The position numbers and the translations under genes are program-made. The notes beneath the pieces were generated by a model. The model was given only the letters and a program-made list of their open reading frames with translations. It searched no databases and was not told the origin of the DNA. A DNA stretch of 7,135 nt. Origin: an uncultured Leptolyngbya sp. GTDB taxonomy: Bacteria > Cyanobacteriota > Cyanobacteriia > Phormidesmidales > Phormidesmidaceae. The stretch spans positions 1 through 7,135 of the forward strand of contig CALBPH010000212.1 of the NCBI GenBank assembly GCA_937899365.1. Reading direction: 5' to 3'. Shown piece after piece: positions 1 through 5,960 of this stretch (position 1 is its first letter; every line of letters begins with the position of its first letter).

Positions 1-270
1 ATTGGAGAAGATGGTCACATAGCATCGGCCTATGTTCGACACGACTGTCTTCACCAAGGGATTGGCTCCACCCTGATGAAGGCTGTGTTGAATTATGCGC
101 AAAGCCATCATATACAACGACTTTATGCAGAAGCCAGCGAATTTAGTCTGGGACTATTCAAGAAATTTGAGTTTCAGATCTATGATACTGAAGTTGTTGA
201 TCGCCAGGGTGTATGGTTTAAGCGTTATTTAGTTGAATTATATCTCCACAATCTCTCTCCCAGTAGTTGA
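1..270 (+). CDS. GNAT-family N-acetyltransferase, 3' part (5' truncated by window)
   Basis: The frame is open from base 1 to the TGA at 268-270 and gives 89 residues, the C-terminal part of an acetyl-CoA-dependent N-acetyltransferase. Residues 16-26 (CLHQGIGSTLM) match GNAT motif A, the pyrophosphate-binding loop: G20 and G22 of the usual Q/R-x-x-G-x-G are present, while the first position is L17 rather than Q/R. The segment after it (YAEAS, then GLFKKFEFQIY) fits the motif B strand-helix in which GNATs carry 'A-x-x-x-x-x-x-F(Y)-x-K-x-G-F'. The next stretch, with RQGVWFKRYLVEL, is the usual last strand. The ATG at 76 is internal to motif A and is not the real start. The substrate cannot be read from this fragment. 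The next gene begins 33 bp downstream on the same strand, so co-transcription is possible. Confidence 0.85.
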   Translation: MGEDGHIASAYVRHDCLHQGIGSTLMKAVLNYAQSHHIQRLYAEASEFSLGLFKKFEFQIYDTEVVDRQGVWFKRYLVELYLHNLSPSS

Positions 271-303
271 GACTTTTGGCATGTTTACTAAAGTTCTTCT
301 GTG

Positions 304-858
304 ATGAAGTCAGAATTGCTCATAGCTATCGTATCGGGCCTGATTACCTTGGGCGCTTCCTCGTGGGTCGCTGTATATCAAGCTCGCGCAGAACTAAAAA
401 AGCTGACTCGACAATTAGAGCAGACCTATACAACATCCCTATTCGATCAGCGCCTCAACGCTTACCCCATACTTTTCAAGACCCTTCATGATTTTAATAA
501 CATCATTGAATACGGCACCCCCAGTAAACAGCATTTGATTAAATTCCAAACCCAATACGATACTTGGACAACATCCCATGCTATTTTATTAACTCCGAAA
601 ACAGCAAAGATTATTTGGGGATATCACTATTACCTGATCGAACTCATAGAACAACATCATGATTCTCTTTTGGCGTTAGAGCAATGGATAGAAATTCGTA
701 ATATTCAGGTTGTTATTAGTAAATTTTTACGCGCAGAAATAGGCGTATTTGACACAATGGCAGCCGGTATCCCAGAGAGCAATAAACCCCATGTCAAAGC
801 CATACTTGATAAGCTGGACAAAAGCTCTAAAACCATCCGCAACCGATTTGGCTACTAA
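304..858 (+). CDS. Small protein with one N-terminal membrane segment, function unknown
   Basis: I chose the ATG at 304, giving 184 residues; a GTG directly before it at 301 would add one residue. No convincing Shine-Dalgarno sequence precedes either start. Residues 5-25 are hydrophobic (LLIAIVSGLITLGASSWVAVY) with almost no charge, which suggests one transmembrane helix or an uncleaved signal anchor. A charged, helical stretch follows (about 27-45, ending TTSLFDQRL) and then a mostly soluble, aromatic-rich domain to a basic C-terminus. The pattern 'membrane anchor, then LxKLxxxLEQ..., then Y/L-F-x-x-R-L-x-x-Y-P-x-L' resembles a widespread family of uncharacterised bacterial proteins that I recognise only by its general look. 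It sits between an acetyltransferase end (33 bp upstream) and a peptidoglycan hydrolase (153 bp downstream); neither gives a firm clue to its job. No catalytic motif was seen. Confidence 0.7.
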   Translation: MKSELLIAIVSGLITLGASSWVAVYQARAELKKLTRQLEQTYTTSLFDQRLNAYPILFKTLHDFNNIIEYGTPSKQHLIKFQTQYDTWTTSHAILLTPKTAKIIWGYHYYLIELIEQHHDSLLALEQWIEIRNIQVVISKFLRAEIGVFDTMAAGIPESNKPHVKAILDKLDKSSKTIRNRFGY

Positions 859-1011
859 ATTTTCACCTTCTATCTTTAGATATAAAGAACTGCTGAGAAT
901 GAATCAGTCAATCGATGACACCCTGCTACCATTTGCAATAGTCTTAGCTCAATGAGTGTTGGCGCTGCTGACCTGAAATAAGTTAATTTGCCAGTATCGT
1001 TTGGAGGACGC
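859..1011 (+). other. Intergenic region upstream of the peptidoglycan hydrolase gene
   Basis: These 153 bases hold no convincing gene. They should contain the leader of the following gene if it has its own promoter. I found no good -35/-10 pair and no strong hairpin followed by T residues. The only supported element is the ribosome binding site at the right end. Confidence 0.5.
1003..1008 (+). promoter_or_regulatory. Shine-Dalgarno GGAGGA that sets the start at 1012
   Basis: GGAGG at 1003-1007 lies 4 bases before the ATG at 1012. It is the best ribosome binding site in the window. It favours 1012 over the upstream in-frame TTG at 988, which would place this motif inside the coding region. 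Confidence 0.75.
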
Positions 1012-2286
1012 ATGGGGACTTGGATTAAGGAAACTGATAAAGCCATTTATCTAATGGAAGGTGGCTACTACCGTCAGAAAATTGATAAATCCCCTCGTCA
1101 GGGCGATGTAGATGGCGAAACTTTCTTTAGAACCAAACTGCTAAAAGCGTGGCTCAATAGCGACGATGCACCCGGTTTCTTTCTGGCATCTGTCGGCACG
1201 GGTACCGATGAACCCAGGCCATTGCCTACTCCGCCTACTCCACTGCCGCCGGTTATCCCCCCGTCTGAGCAAGGTATCAAAATTACTAAAGTACCCAATC
1301 AGGTCAAAATTTATCACCCCTATCAGCTAGCGGGTACAACCAGTGATGATTTGGTAGGGCAGACCGTGAGTCTTTATGTGGATAACAATCAAAGACCTAT
1401 TGCTCAAACGACTGTCAATGCCAATAAACAGTGGGCATTTCAGTCTATCTTTTTGGCAGTTCCCAAACCCCAAATGCGTCGGCTCAAGGTTGTTGCAGGT
1501 CAGGCTACTGACATCGCCTCCCTTACCCTCACCCCCTATATCGAGAAACATCCAGGGGCCCAGAAGCTGGCTCTGAGTGCAAGCGTTGGCTCAGGTGGAG
1601 CCAACCGCTCCAGTGATGTCAAACTTGTACGAGATCGTTTAGTGGCACTGGGATATGACTTTGCCGCAGGCAGTTCCATTAACAATCTGATTCAGGCTAT
1701 TCAACTGTTTCAGTCAGCCATCTCAGGTGTGACCGCTCTCCGAGGTGATGGCCGTGTGGATGTAGGGGGTAGGACCCAAGGATTTTTGCAGGCAGCCAAT
1801 GCGCCTAAGTGGATGCGCATGCCGGGCCAAGGAGTTGGCTTCTACAATGTTGAAGTGCTGGACCAGCCAGGAGATAGCCATGACTATGGTATCGACTGGA
1901 TTAGTAATGTAATTCGAGCGGCCGGCATTCATTACGAATTGGCCTATCGTAAAAATCGCTCAGATGTCGCCCCCATGGCCATTAACGATGTGAGTTTGCC
2001 AAAAGGTGGACGCACTCCAGACCACGCTGGGCACCAAAGTGGCAATGCTGGCGATATTGTCCTGCCTCATAAAGGCGGTAAGTTTGGTGGCACAAGATGG
2101 AGCAACTCTAATTACGACCGTGATGCAACCGAAGCAATTCTTAAGGCTTTACGGGCCCAACCTTGGGTTGATAAAAACACTCTATATTTCAATGATCCGG
2201 CATTGATTAGTAAAGGTCTGTGCCGACGGGCAGGTGGTCATGATAACCACATTCACTTTGAGATTGATGTCCCACCTCAAATTTAA
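1012..2286 (+). CDS. Modular peptidoglycan hydrolase, MepA-like LAS metallopeptidase
   Basis: The protein has 424 residues from the ATG at 1012 and probably cleaves peptide cross-links in peptidoglycan. Domains in order: residues 1-62, a compact domain (WIKETDKAIYLMEGG...) that I associate with cyanobacterial cell-wall proteins; 67-86, a Pro-rich linker; about 89-173, an Ig-like beta domain (AGTTSDDLVGQTVSLYVDN); about 200-259, a peptidoglycan-binding-like helical domain (VKLVRDRLVALGY ... FQ ... GDGRVDVGGRT); about 270-420, the catalytic domain. The catalytic domain carries H341-x6-D348 (HQSGNAGD) and H410-x2-H413-x-H415 (HDNHIH). This is the pattern of zinc ligands and catalytic histidines in penicillin-insensitive murein endopeptidase MepA (M74) and other LAS enzymes, so the active site looks complete. 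The N-terminus has no hydrophobic signal peptide, which is odd for a wall enzyme. The gene converges on cheW with 42 bp between stop codons. Confidence is high for a LAS hydrolase and lower for the exact bond cut. Confidence 0.8.
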   Translation: MGTWIKETDKAIYLMEGGYYRQKIDKSPRQGDVDGETFFRTKLLKAWLNSDDAPGFFLASVGTGTDEPRPLPTPPTPLPPVIPPSEQGIKITKVPNQVKIYHPYQLAGTTSDDLVGQTVSLYVDNNQRPIAQTTVNANKQWAFQSIFLAVPKPQMRRLKVVAGQATDIASLTLTPYIEKHPGAQKLALSASVGSGGANRSSDVKLVRDRLVALGYDFAAGSSINNLIQAIQLFQSAISGVTALRGDGRVDVGGRTQGFLQAANAPKWMRMPGQGVGFYNVEVLDQPGDSHDYGIDWISNVIRAAGIHYELAYRKNRSDVAPMAINDVSLPKGGRTPDHAGHQSGNAGDIVLPHKGGKFGGTRWSNSNYDRDATEAILKALRAQPWVDKNTLYFNDPALISKGLCRRAGGHDNHIHFEIDVPPQI

Positions 2287-2302
2287 CCCACCTCAAATTT
2301 AG
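2271..2302. repeat. 16-bp tandem duplication across the stop codon of the hydrolase gene
   Basis: CCCACCTCAAATTTA occurs at 2271-2285 and again at 2287-2301, each followed by one base (A, then G), making two 16-bp units in tandem. The first copy encodes the last residues P-P-Q-I and the TAA stop. The second copy lies just after the stop and would supply the same residues and a TAG. The duplication therefore leaves the protein unchanged. Confidence 0.9.
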
Positions 2303-2328
2303 AAGCGAGTTTAGAGACGGCATACTGC

Positions 2329-2796
2329 TCAGGCTGTGGCGGTTTCATGCTGAAAAACAGCCTTCAAGTCTAAGAGTAATAGGGTTCTACTAATATCCTG
2401 CTTAGAGATGACGGCTATGTGGCTAATCCATTGCTTTTTAGGGGAAAAGCGTTTATCTGTTGACACGGACTTAAAGAGCGTGTTGGGCAGATCGATCAGA
2501 TCGGGCGGGGCTTCTAGGACAATGCCCCACAGCTTTTTCTGGGAACCACGGAGCACCAGTAAAAATGGAGTTTGGGTGAGTGCTGATGGGGCAGAACCCA
2601 GGCCAAATGTGCTGTGTAAGTCTAATAGATGAATGGTATGTGCTCCTAGCTGCACCATGCCTAAGTTGACGATACCCCCCTGGTCTACAGGTGGACAGTT
2701 GACGATTTTGAGAACTGCGGCCATGGGTAGGGCAAACCAATGGGCAGCTATTTTGAAGGTGATCATTTTAGCGATCTTCGATAGGGTCTTATCCAT
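2329..2796 (-). CDS. cheW: CheW-like coupling protein
   Basis: The 155-residue protein is one CheW domain, the usual length for a CheW adaptor that links chemoreceptors to CheA. Evidence is the fold pattern: a first strand ITFKIAAHWFALPMAAVLKIV (about 12-32), where 'F-x-x-x-x-x-x-F-A-L-P-x-x-x-V' matches the CheW start; then GIVNLGMVQLGAHTIHLLDL (41-60), equivalent to the 'G-x-x-x-x-R-G-x-x-x-P-V-x-D-L' strand; then 'FLLVLRGSQKKLWGIVLEAPPDLIDLP' (78-104), the 'G-l-x-V-D-x-v-x-x-V' strand; and a final LLLLDLKAVF (139-148). The Arg-Gly of the classic second strand is replaced by Val-Gln-Leu-Gly. The start ATG at 2796-2794 overlaps the cheA 3' end by 8 bases, which indicates translational coupling. 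A GAAGAG motif at 2807-2802 with 5-base spacing can serve as its ribosome binding site. It is the last gene of the - strand chemosensory operon. Confidence 0.85.
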   Translation of the reverse strand: MDKTLSKIAKMITFKIAAHWFALPMAAVLKIVNCPPVDQGGIVNLGMVQLGAHTIHLLDLHSTFGLGSAPSALTQTPFLLVLRGSQKKLWGIVLEAPPDLIDLPNTLFKSVSTDKRFSPKKQWISHIAVISKQDISRTLLLLDLKAVFQHETATA

Positions 2797-4285
2797 GGAT
2801 ACTCTTCAACATTTCTAGTGGTTCAGGTTTAGGGTGCTGGAGTAAAACCTTAGCTAATGTAGCTAGTAGCTGAGGTGCCAAATAGGGTTTTGTTAGGTAG
2901 CTTGTGGCTCCTAGTTCTTGGGCCAGCTGCTGATGTTTTACTCCGGTGCGAGACGTGAGCATAATGGTGGGAATAGAGACAAGTTCAGGGGTTTGCTGAC
3001 GAACTTTCAAAAACTCAAATCCATTCATACCAGGCATTTCAAGATCGCATAAAATAGCTGCCACATCTGTCTGATGTAGCTTTAGCAGTCCTTCTACCCC
3101 GTCTTTTGCCTGGAGCACTAAGTAACCGGCTTTTTGCAAGGTTTCGGTTAGGGTGTTGCGAACTGTGATCGAGTCATCCATGATTAAGATGGATTGTTTG
3201 GATATAGCTGGAATTTTTGATAGGTGAGGTAACTGCGGCTGGCGGCTGGCTATTTTGTCTTCAGGACTAGAAACACCTTTGAGAATGTTAAGCACGAGGA
3301 CAGCACCATCTACAACCAGACTGAGGCGACCATCGGGGAGCGTGCTACAGCCATAAATATAGGTTGGTATGGTCGACATATCCCCTAGGGAGCGAATGGC
3401 TAGCTCTTGTTCTCCTAGTAGCTGATCTATTTCTAAACCCACAAGGCGCTTTTTATATCGCATCAAAATAATCGGACGAGTATCTGAGGATTCCTTCCCC
3501 TGATGCCAATGGGGAGCAGGCAGTGAGACGTTATAGGTTAACGCTTCTGATAGGGGAATAACTGGAATGAGTTGGGCTTTCTCGTCTATCTGTAGGCTTA
3601 ATACTTTTTTGTTGTTACGAGTGTTTAACTGATCGGACTTGGGGATTAGAATTTGCTCAATTGTATCTGTCATTAGGGCATATAGTTTCTCTCCTGCTTG
3701 ACAGAGCAACAGTTTAGAAATCGTTAAATCCGCTGGAATTTTTAGGGTAAAGCAGGTGCCTTGTCCTGGACGAGACGCTACGGTTACCGTACCTCGCAAT
3801 GCCTTTAATTGGGCTCGAACGGCGTCTAGCCCAACACCACGTCCTGAAAGCTCATTAACTTGATCAGCGGTGGATAGGTCGGGTTCAAAAATAAAATCAC
3901 TGATTTGATCCGGTGTTAGCCGTTGTGCCTCTGGTATCGTAACTAGCTGATTCTCGATAGCTTTCTGGCGAATAGCCTCAAGTTTTAGACCCTGGCCATT
4001 ATCTCGAATCTTGATCACCAGGTAACGACCCCGTTGATTGGCGGATAGTTGAATCTGCCCCTTGTTGGCTTTGCCCTGGTTTTGGCGGATTTCAGGTGTC
4101 TCAATGCCATGGTCAAACGCATTGCGCACTAAATGCAACAAAGGATCGTATAGCTTATCGGCGATGGCTTTATCGACAAGCACATCCTCGCCTTGAATCT
4201 TTAGGGTTACGGGCTTATGATGCTGGCTCGATAGACGATCTAACACCTGGTGAAATCGTTGCAGCACATGTCCCATGGCCTGCAA
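2789..4285 (-). CDS. cheA: CheA hybrid kinase, C-terminal half (ATPase, CheW-like, receiver)
   Basis: This 498-codon open frame directly follows the in-frame TGA that ends the N-terminal half. Residues are numbered from the first codon, a TTG at 4285. About 25-185 is the P4 HATPase domain: N box HLVRNAFDHGIE (51-62, N55), G1 DNGQG (95-99), F box FIFEPD (131-136) and G2 GRGVG (148-152). About 187-335 is a CheW-like P5 domain (ISKLLLCQAGEKLYALM ... IILMRYKKRLVGLEIDQLLG). About 364-485 is a response-regulator receiver with acid pocket D370-D371, phosphoacceptor D414, T444 and K466, all in normal spacing. It has no phosphoacceptor Hpt and lacks most of the dimerisation region. If made separately, the first AUG is at 4276-4274, 9 bases after the stop, but no Shine-Dalgarno at proper spacing precedes it. 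It overlaps cheW by 8 bases. All motifs are intact, so decay is at most recent. Confidence 0.85.
   Translation of the reverse strand: MQAMGHVLQRFHQVLDRLSSQHHKPVTLKIQGEDVLVDKAIADKLYDPLLHLVRNAFDHGIETPEIRQNQGKANKGQIQLSANQRGRYLVIKIRDNGQGLKLEAIRQKAIENQLVTIPEAQRLTPDQISDFIFEPDLSTADQVNELSGRGVGLDAVRAQLKALRGTVTVASRPGQGTCFTLKIPADLTISKLLLCQAGEKLYALMTDTIEQILIPKSDQLNTRNNKKVLSLQIDEKAQLIPVIPLSEALTYNVSLPAPHWHQGKESSDTRPIILMRYKKRLVGLEIDQLLGEQELAIRSLGDMSTIPTYIYGCSTLPDGRLSLVVDGAVLVLNILKGVSSPEDKIASRQPQLPHLSKIPAISKQSILIMDDSITVRNTLTETLQKAGYLVLQAKDGVEGLLKLHQTDVAAILCDLEMPGMNGFEFLKVRQQTPELVSIPTIMLTSRTGVKHQQLAQELGATSYLTKPYLAPQLLATLAKVLLQHPKPEPLEMLKSIHG
2802..2807 (-). promoter_or_regulatory. Shine-Dalgarno-like GAAGAG before cheW
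   Basis: The - strand reads GAAGAG, then TATCC, then the cheW ATG at 2796, a 5-base spacing. The motif lies inside the 3' end of cheA, which fits coupled translation of the two genes. Confidence 0.5.
4259..4285 (-). other. Imperfect hairpin starting directly after the in-frame TGA
   Basis: On the - strand TTGCAG (4285-4280) pairs with CTGCAA (4264-4259). After a 2x2 mismatch, CATG (4277-4274) pairs with CATG (4270-4267) around a GGA loop. The stem begins with the base after the stop codon and contains both possible restart codons, TTG at 4285 and ATG at 4276. The bases also encode cheA residues, so the structure may be chance. Confidence 0.45.
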
Positions 4286-4288
4286 TCA
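4286..4288 (-). other. In-frame TGA inside cheA
   Basis: Read on the - strand the codons are GAT GCT TGA TTG CAG GCC ATG. In CheA homologues this place reads like 'L-M-E-A-R-M-V-P-L-G' (family knowledge, from memory), so A-stop-L-Q-A-M-G puts the stop at the conserved arginine. CGA to TGA is a single C-to-T transition. Confidence 0.85.
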
Positions 4289-5878
4289 AGCATCAAGGAG
4301 AGATTCACTTAGGTCATACACTAGACTCTGTTGCTTTTCTAGGGCTTGATTGCTTTGGCGTACAAATAATTCTACGGCGTCAGCACTTTCCATTTGCTGC
4401 ACCATCGTCTCTAGGGATGATTGAACAAGTAGCTGTAGTTCACTGTAATGGTCTAGCTCTAGGTCGTCAAAGTCGTCAAACAGTTGTTCCGTCGGTATCA
4501 ACGACGTGGGATAAACAGGTGTCGATGTTTGGATCGTTTGGCGCTGTAGCTTATGTAACTGCTGCTGCTGTTGCCCTAGACGGGTGAGCAGAATTTTCAT
4601 AGCCGTGGACAGATGTTCATTACAGAGGGTCTGTTTATTGTGCTGAGTTAGGAGTTCACCAATGGTATGGTTAAGCTGTTCAAGATGATAAATAGAGACT
4701 CGCAGGGTCGCTTCTCTCAGTGGGTCATTTGATATTGGTAGATCTATTTTTTTTGTAGATAAACTCTCAGAATCTAGCTGGGCGGGTAAACGTTGGTCAG
4801 CAGATGCTGCCACTACCTCTGGTAATGACGAGACTGCGGCTGATTCCCAAATGTTTTCTGCAGCTTTTGTTTTTGTTGGATTATTTGTTGGTTCCTTAAT
4901 GCTGTCGATGGGAGGTGTTCGTGTTGCTGCTTTAGTTGAAGGGAAAGGTGTTTGTGTTGATTTTGTTGACCGAGATTTGCCGATAGGCTGATTTAACTGC
5001 CGCCACAATCGGCTAAACCAATTAGATTTCGCGACCTTATGGTGATGTTTTTGAGTATGGGACTTACGATGCTTGCTGGTTTTTGAAGCGGTGGGTTTTG
5101 TTCCTAGCTCCTTGAGGGCAGAGCTGGGGGCACCGCCTTGAGTACGGTCTCCTTGAAGTACAAGGCTTTGGCCAGTGCGATAATCCTGTAGAGCGATGGT
5201 TGCAATTTGAACTACCTGACTAGGGTGATGGTCTAGGGCTGTTAAGGTGGCTTGGGCAATTGATCCAAACCCAGGTAGGTTCAAGGACTCTGCCAATCCA
5301 AAAAAGACATCTGCCTGGGTCTGAAGTAGACCCTTTAAAGCCTCTGGTTCAGGGGTTGAAAGTGCGTTTTCTAGATCCTTTAGACGCTGGGTCACACCCA
5401 TTTCAAAAATGGATTGGGTCATGTCAAACCCAAGCTCAGTGGATGTGGGGAGGTAACCATCTTGCCCAAACTGCTCGCCTAGATTTTGCTGTAGTTTGAC
5501 AACAATACTAGCCATCCGGTCTAAGATGCCTGACTCATCAATTTGAGCCTCTGATATCTGAGCTGAGAGTAGCAGCTGTAGACAATCGTAGGCTTCAAAG
5601 ATGAGTGTTTCTACAGGTGTTGTTAGGACAGCATCTGGTACACAGAGAGCTTTAAAGGCATCCTCCAGGGAATGGGTGGTCGTTTTGATGGCGTCTAGGC
5701 CGACGCTGGAGGCCGCCCCTTTTAGGGTGTGGGCAGCCCGCATCAAACTGTGCATTTTTTGGACACCGAAGTCCTGACGCAGGGTTTGCAGCTCATGGTC
5801 TATTTGCTGAAGCAGTTCGGATGCTTCTTGCAAAAAATATGCTGGAACCGGCTGAGAGATAGCTGGATCGGACATCAT
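4286..5878 (-). CDS. cheA: CheA hybrid kinase, N-terminal half (Hpt, degenerate Hpt, linker, dimerisation), ended by in-frame TGA
   Basis: The frame encodes 530 residues. Residues 8-130 form an Hpt (P1) domain with phosphoacceptor H50 in AAHTLKGAASSVGL. About 150-245 looks like a second Hpt-like helical bundle that has lost its histidine (ADVFFGLAESLNLPGFG at 189-205), a layout I know from cyanobacterial CheA proteins. About 260-385 is a low-complexity linker, strongly basic at 264-303 with HRKSHTQKHHHK at 270-281, then Thr/Pro/Ser-rich. About 388-530 is the P3 dimerisation region (ATLRVSIYHLEQLNHTIGELLTQHNK), which stops at SESLLDA. The TGA at 4288-4286 is in frame with the next 498 codons, so this is half of a 1029-codon cheA. 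Two ATG codons lie in tandem at 5878 and 5875; no clear Shine-Dalgarno precedes them. The MCP gene ends 82 bp upstream on the same strand. Confidence 0.85.
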   Translation of the reverse strand: MMSDPAISQPVPAYFLQEASELLQQIDHELQTLRQDFGVQKMHSLMRAAHTLKGAASSVGLDAIKTTTHSLEDAFKALCVPDAVLTTPVETLIFEAYDCLQLLLSAQISEAQIDESGILDRMASIVVKLQQNLGEQFGQDGYLPTSTELGFDMTQSIFEMGVTQRLKDLENALSTPEPEALKGLLQTQADVFFGLAESLNLPGFGSIAQATLTALDHHPSQVVQIATIALQDYRTGQSLVLQGDRTQGGAPSSALKELGTKPTASKTSKHRKSHTQKHHHKVAKSNWFSRLWRQLNQPIGKSRSTKSTQTPFPSTKAATRTPPIDSIKEPTNNPTKTKAAENIWESAAVSSLPEVVAASADQRLPAQLDSESLSTKKIDLPISNDPLREATLRVSIYHLEQLNHTIGELLTQHNKQTLCNEHLSTAMKILLTRLGQQQQQLHKLQRQTIQTSTPVYPTSLIPTEQLFDDFDDLELDHYSELQLLVQSSLETMVQQMESADAVELFVRQSNQALEKQQSLVYDLSESLLDA

Positions 5879-5941
5879 GATGGGTTAAAACGACTATATG
5901 GAGAGGAGAATACAGTTCAAGATCCACCCTCTCACCACATT

Positions 5942-5958
5942 CCATAGGAAGACTATGG
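5942..5958 (-). other. Small hairpin between the MCP gene and cheA
   Basis: CCATAG (5942-5947) and CTATGG (5953-5958) form a perfect 6-bp stem with a 5-base loop, beginning two bases after the MCP stop codon (5961). No T-run follows on the - strand, so it does not look like an intrinsic terminator. It could be a processing or stability element in the operon mRNA, or chance. The rest of the 82-bp gap shows no promoter that I can support. Confidence 0.35.
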
Positions 5959-5960
5959 GA

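Larger units (their letters stand above)
2789..5878 (-). pseudogene. cheA: Full-length hybrid cheA interrupted by one nonsense codon (alternative view of the two halves)
   Basis: The 530-codon and 498-codon frames are contiguous and in phase, separated only by TGA at 4288-4286. Joined, they give the usual order Hpt, degenerate Hpt, linker, P3 dimerisation, P4 ATPase, P5 CheW-like and receiver. That is the expected order and size for a cyanobacterial PilL/PixL-type CheA. No other stop, frameshift or missing motif was seen. Whether this is a true pseudogene, a sequencing error or a functional split gene is open. Confidence 0.6.

Noticed and set aside
267..491. + strand frame from a TTG at 267 overlapping the membrane protein gene
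   Set aside because: It overlaps the better frame at 304-858, has a weak start, and its translation has no recognisable features.
749..955. + strand frame spanning the end of the membrane protein gene and the gap after it
   Set aside because: It overlaps the real gene out of frame for half its length and has no ribosome binding site; composition is not protein-like.
959..988. Possible promoter TTGGCG - 18 bp - TTAATT before the hydrolase gene
   Set aside because: The -10 element matches consensus at only three of six positions and the -35 at four; not better than chance.
988..1011. TTG at 988 as the start of the hydrolase
   Set aside because: The GGAGG at 1003-1007 is correctly spaced for the ATG at 1012, and the eight extra residues add no signal peptide.
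2331..2363. Inverted repeat AGGCTGT/ACAGCCT as a terminator for the + strand gene
   Set aside because: The stem is 7 bp with a 19-base loop, lies inside the cheW coding end, and has no T-run on either strand.
4259..4288. TGA plus hairpin as a selenocysteine site
   Set aside because: The family position is Arg, not Cys; CheA kinases are not known selenoproteins. The apical loop begins only 12 bases after the TGA and the stem is weak, which fits bacterial SECIS elements poorly.
4096..4587. Antisense + strand open frame of 163 codons across the cheA break
   Set aside because: It lies wholly opposite well-supported cheA coding sequence, its translation shows no domain pattern, and it has no ribosome binding site of note; a shadow frame.
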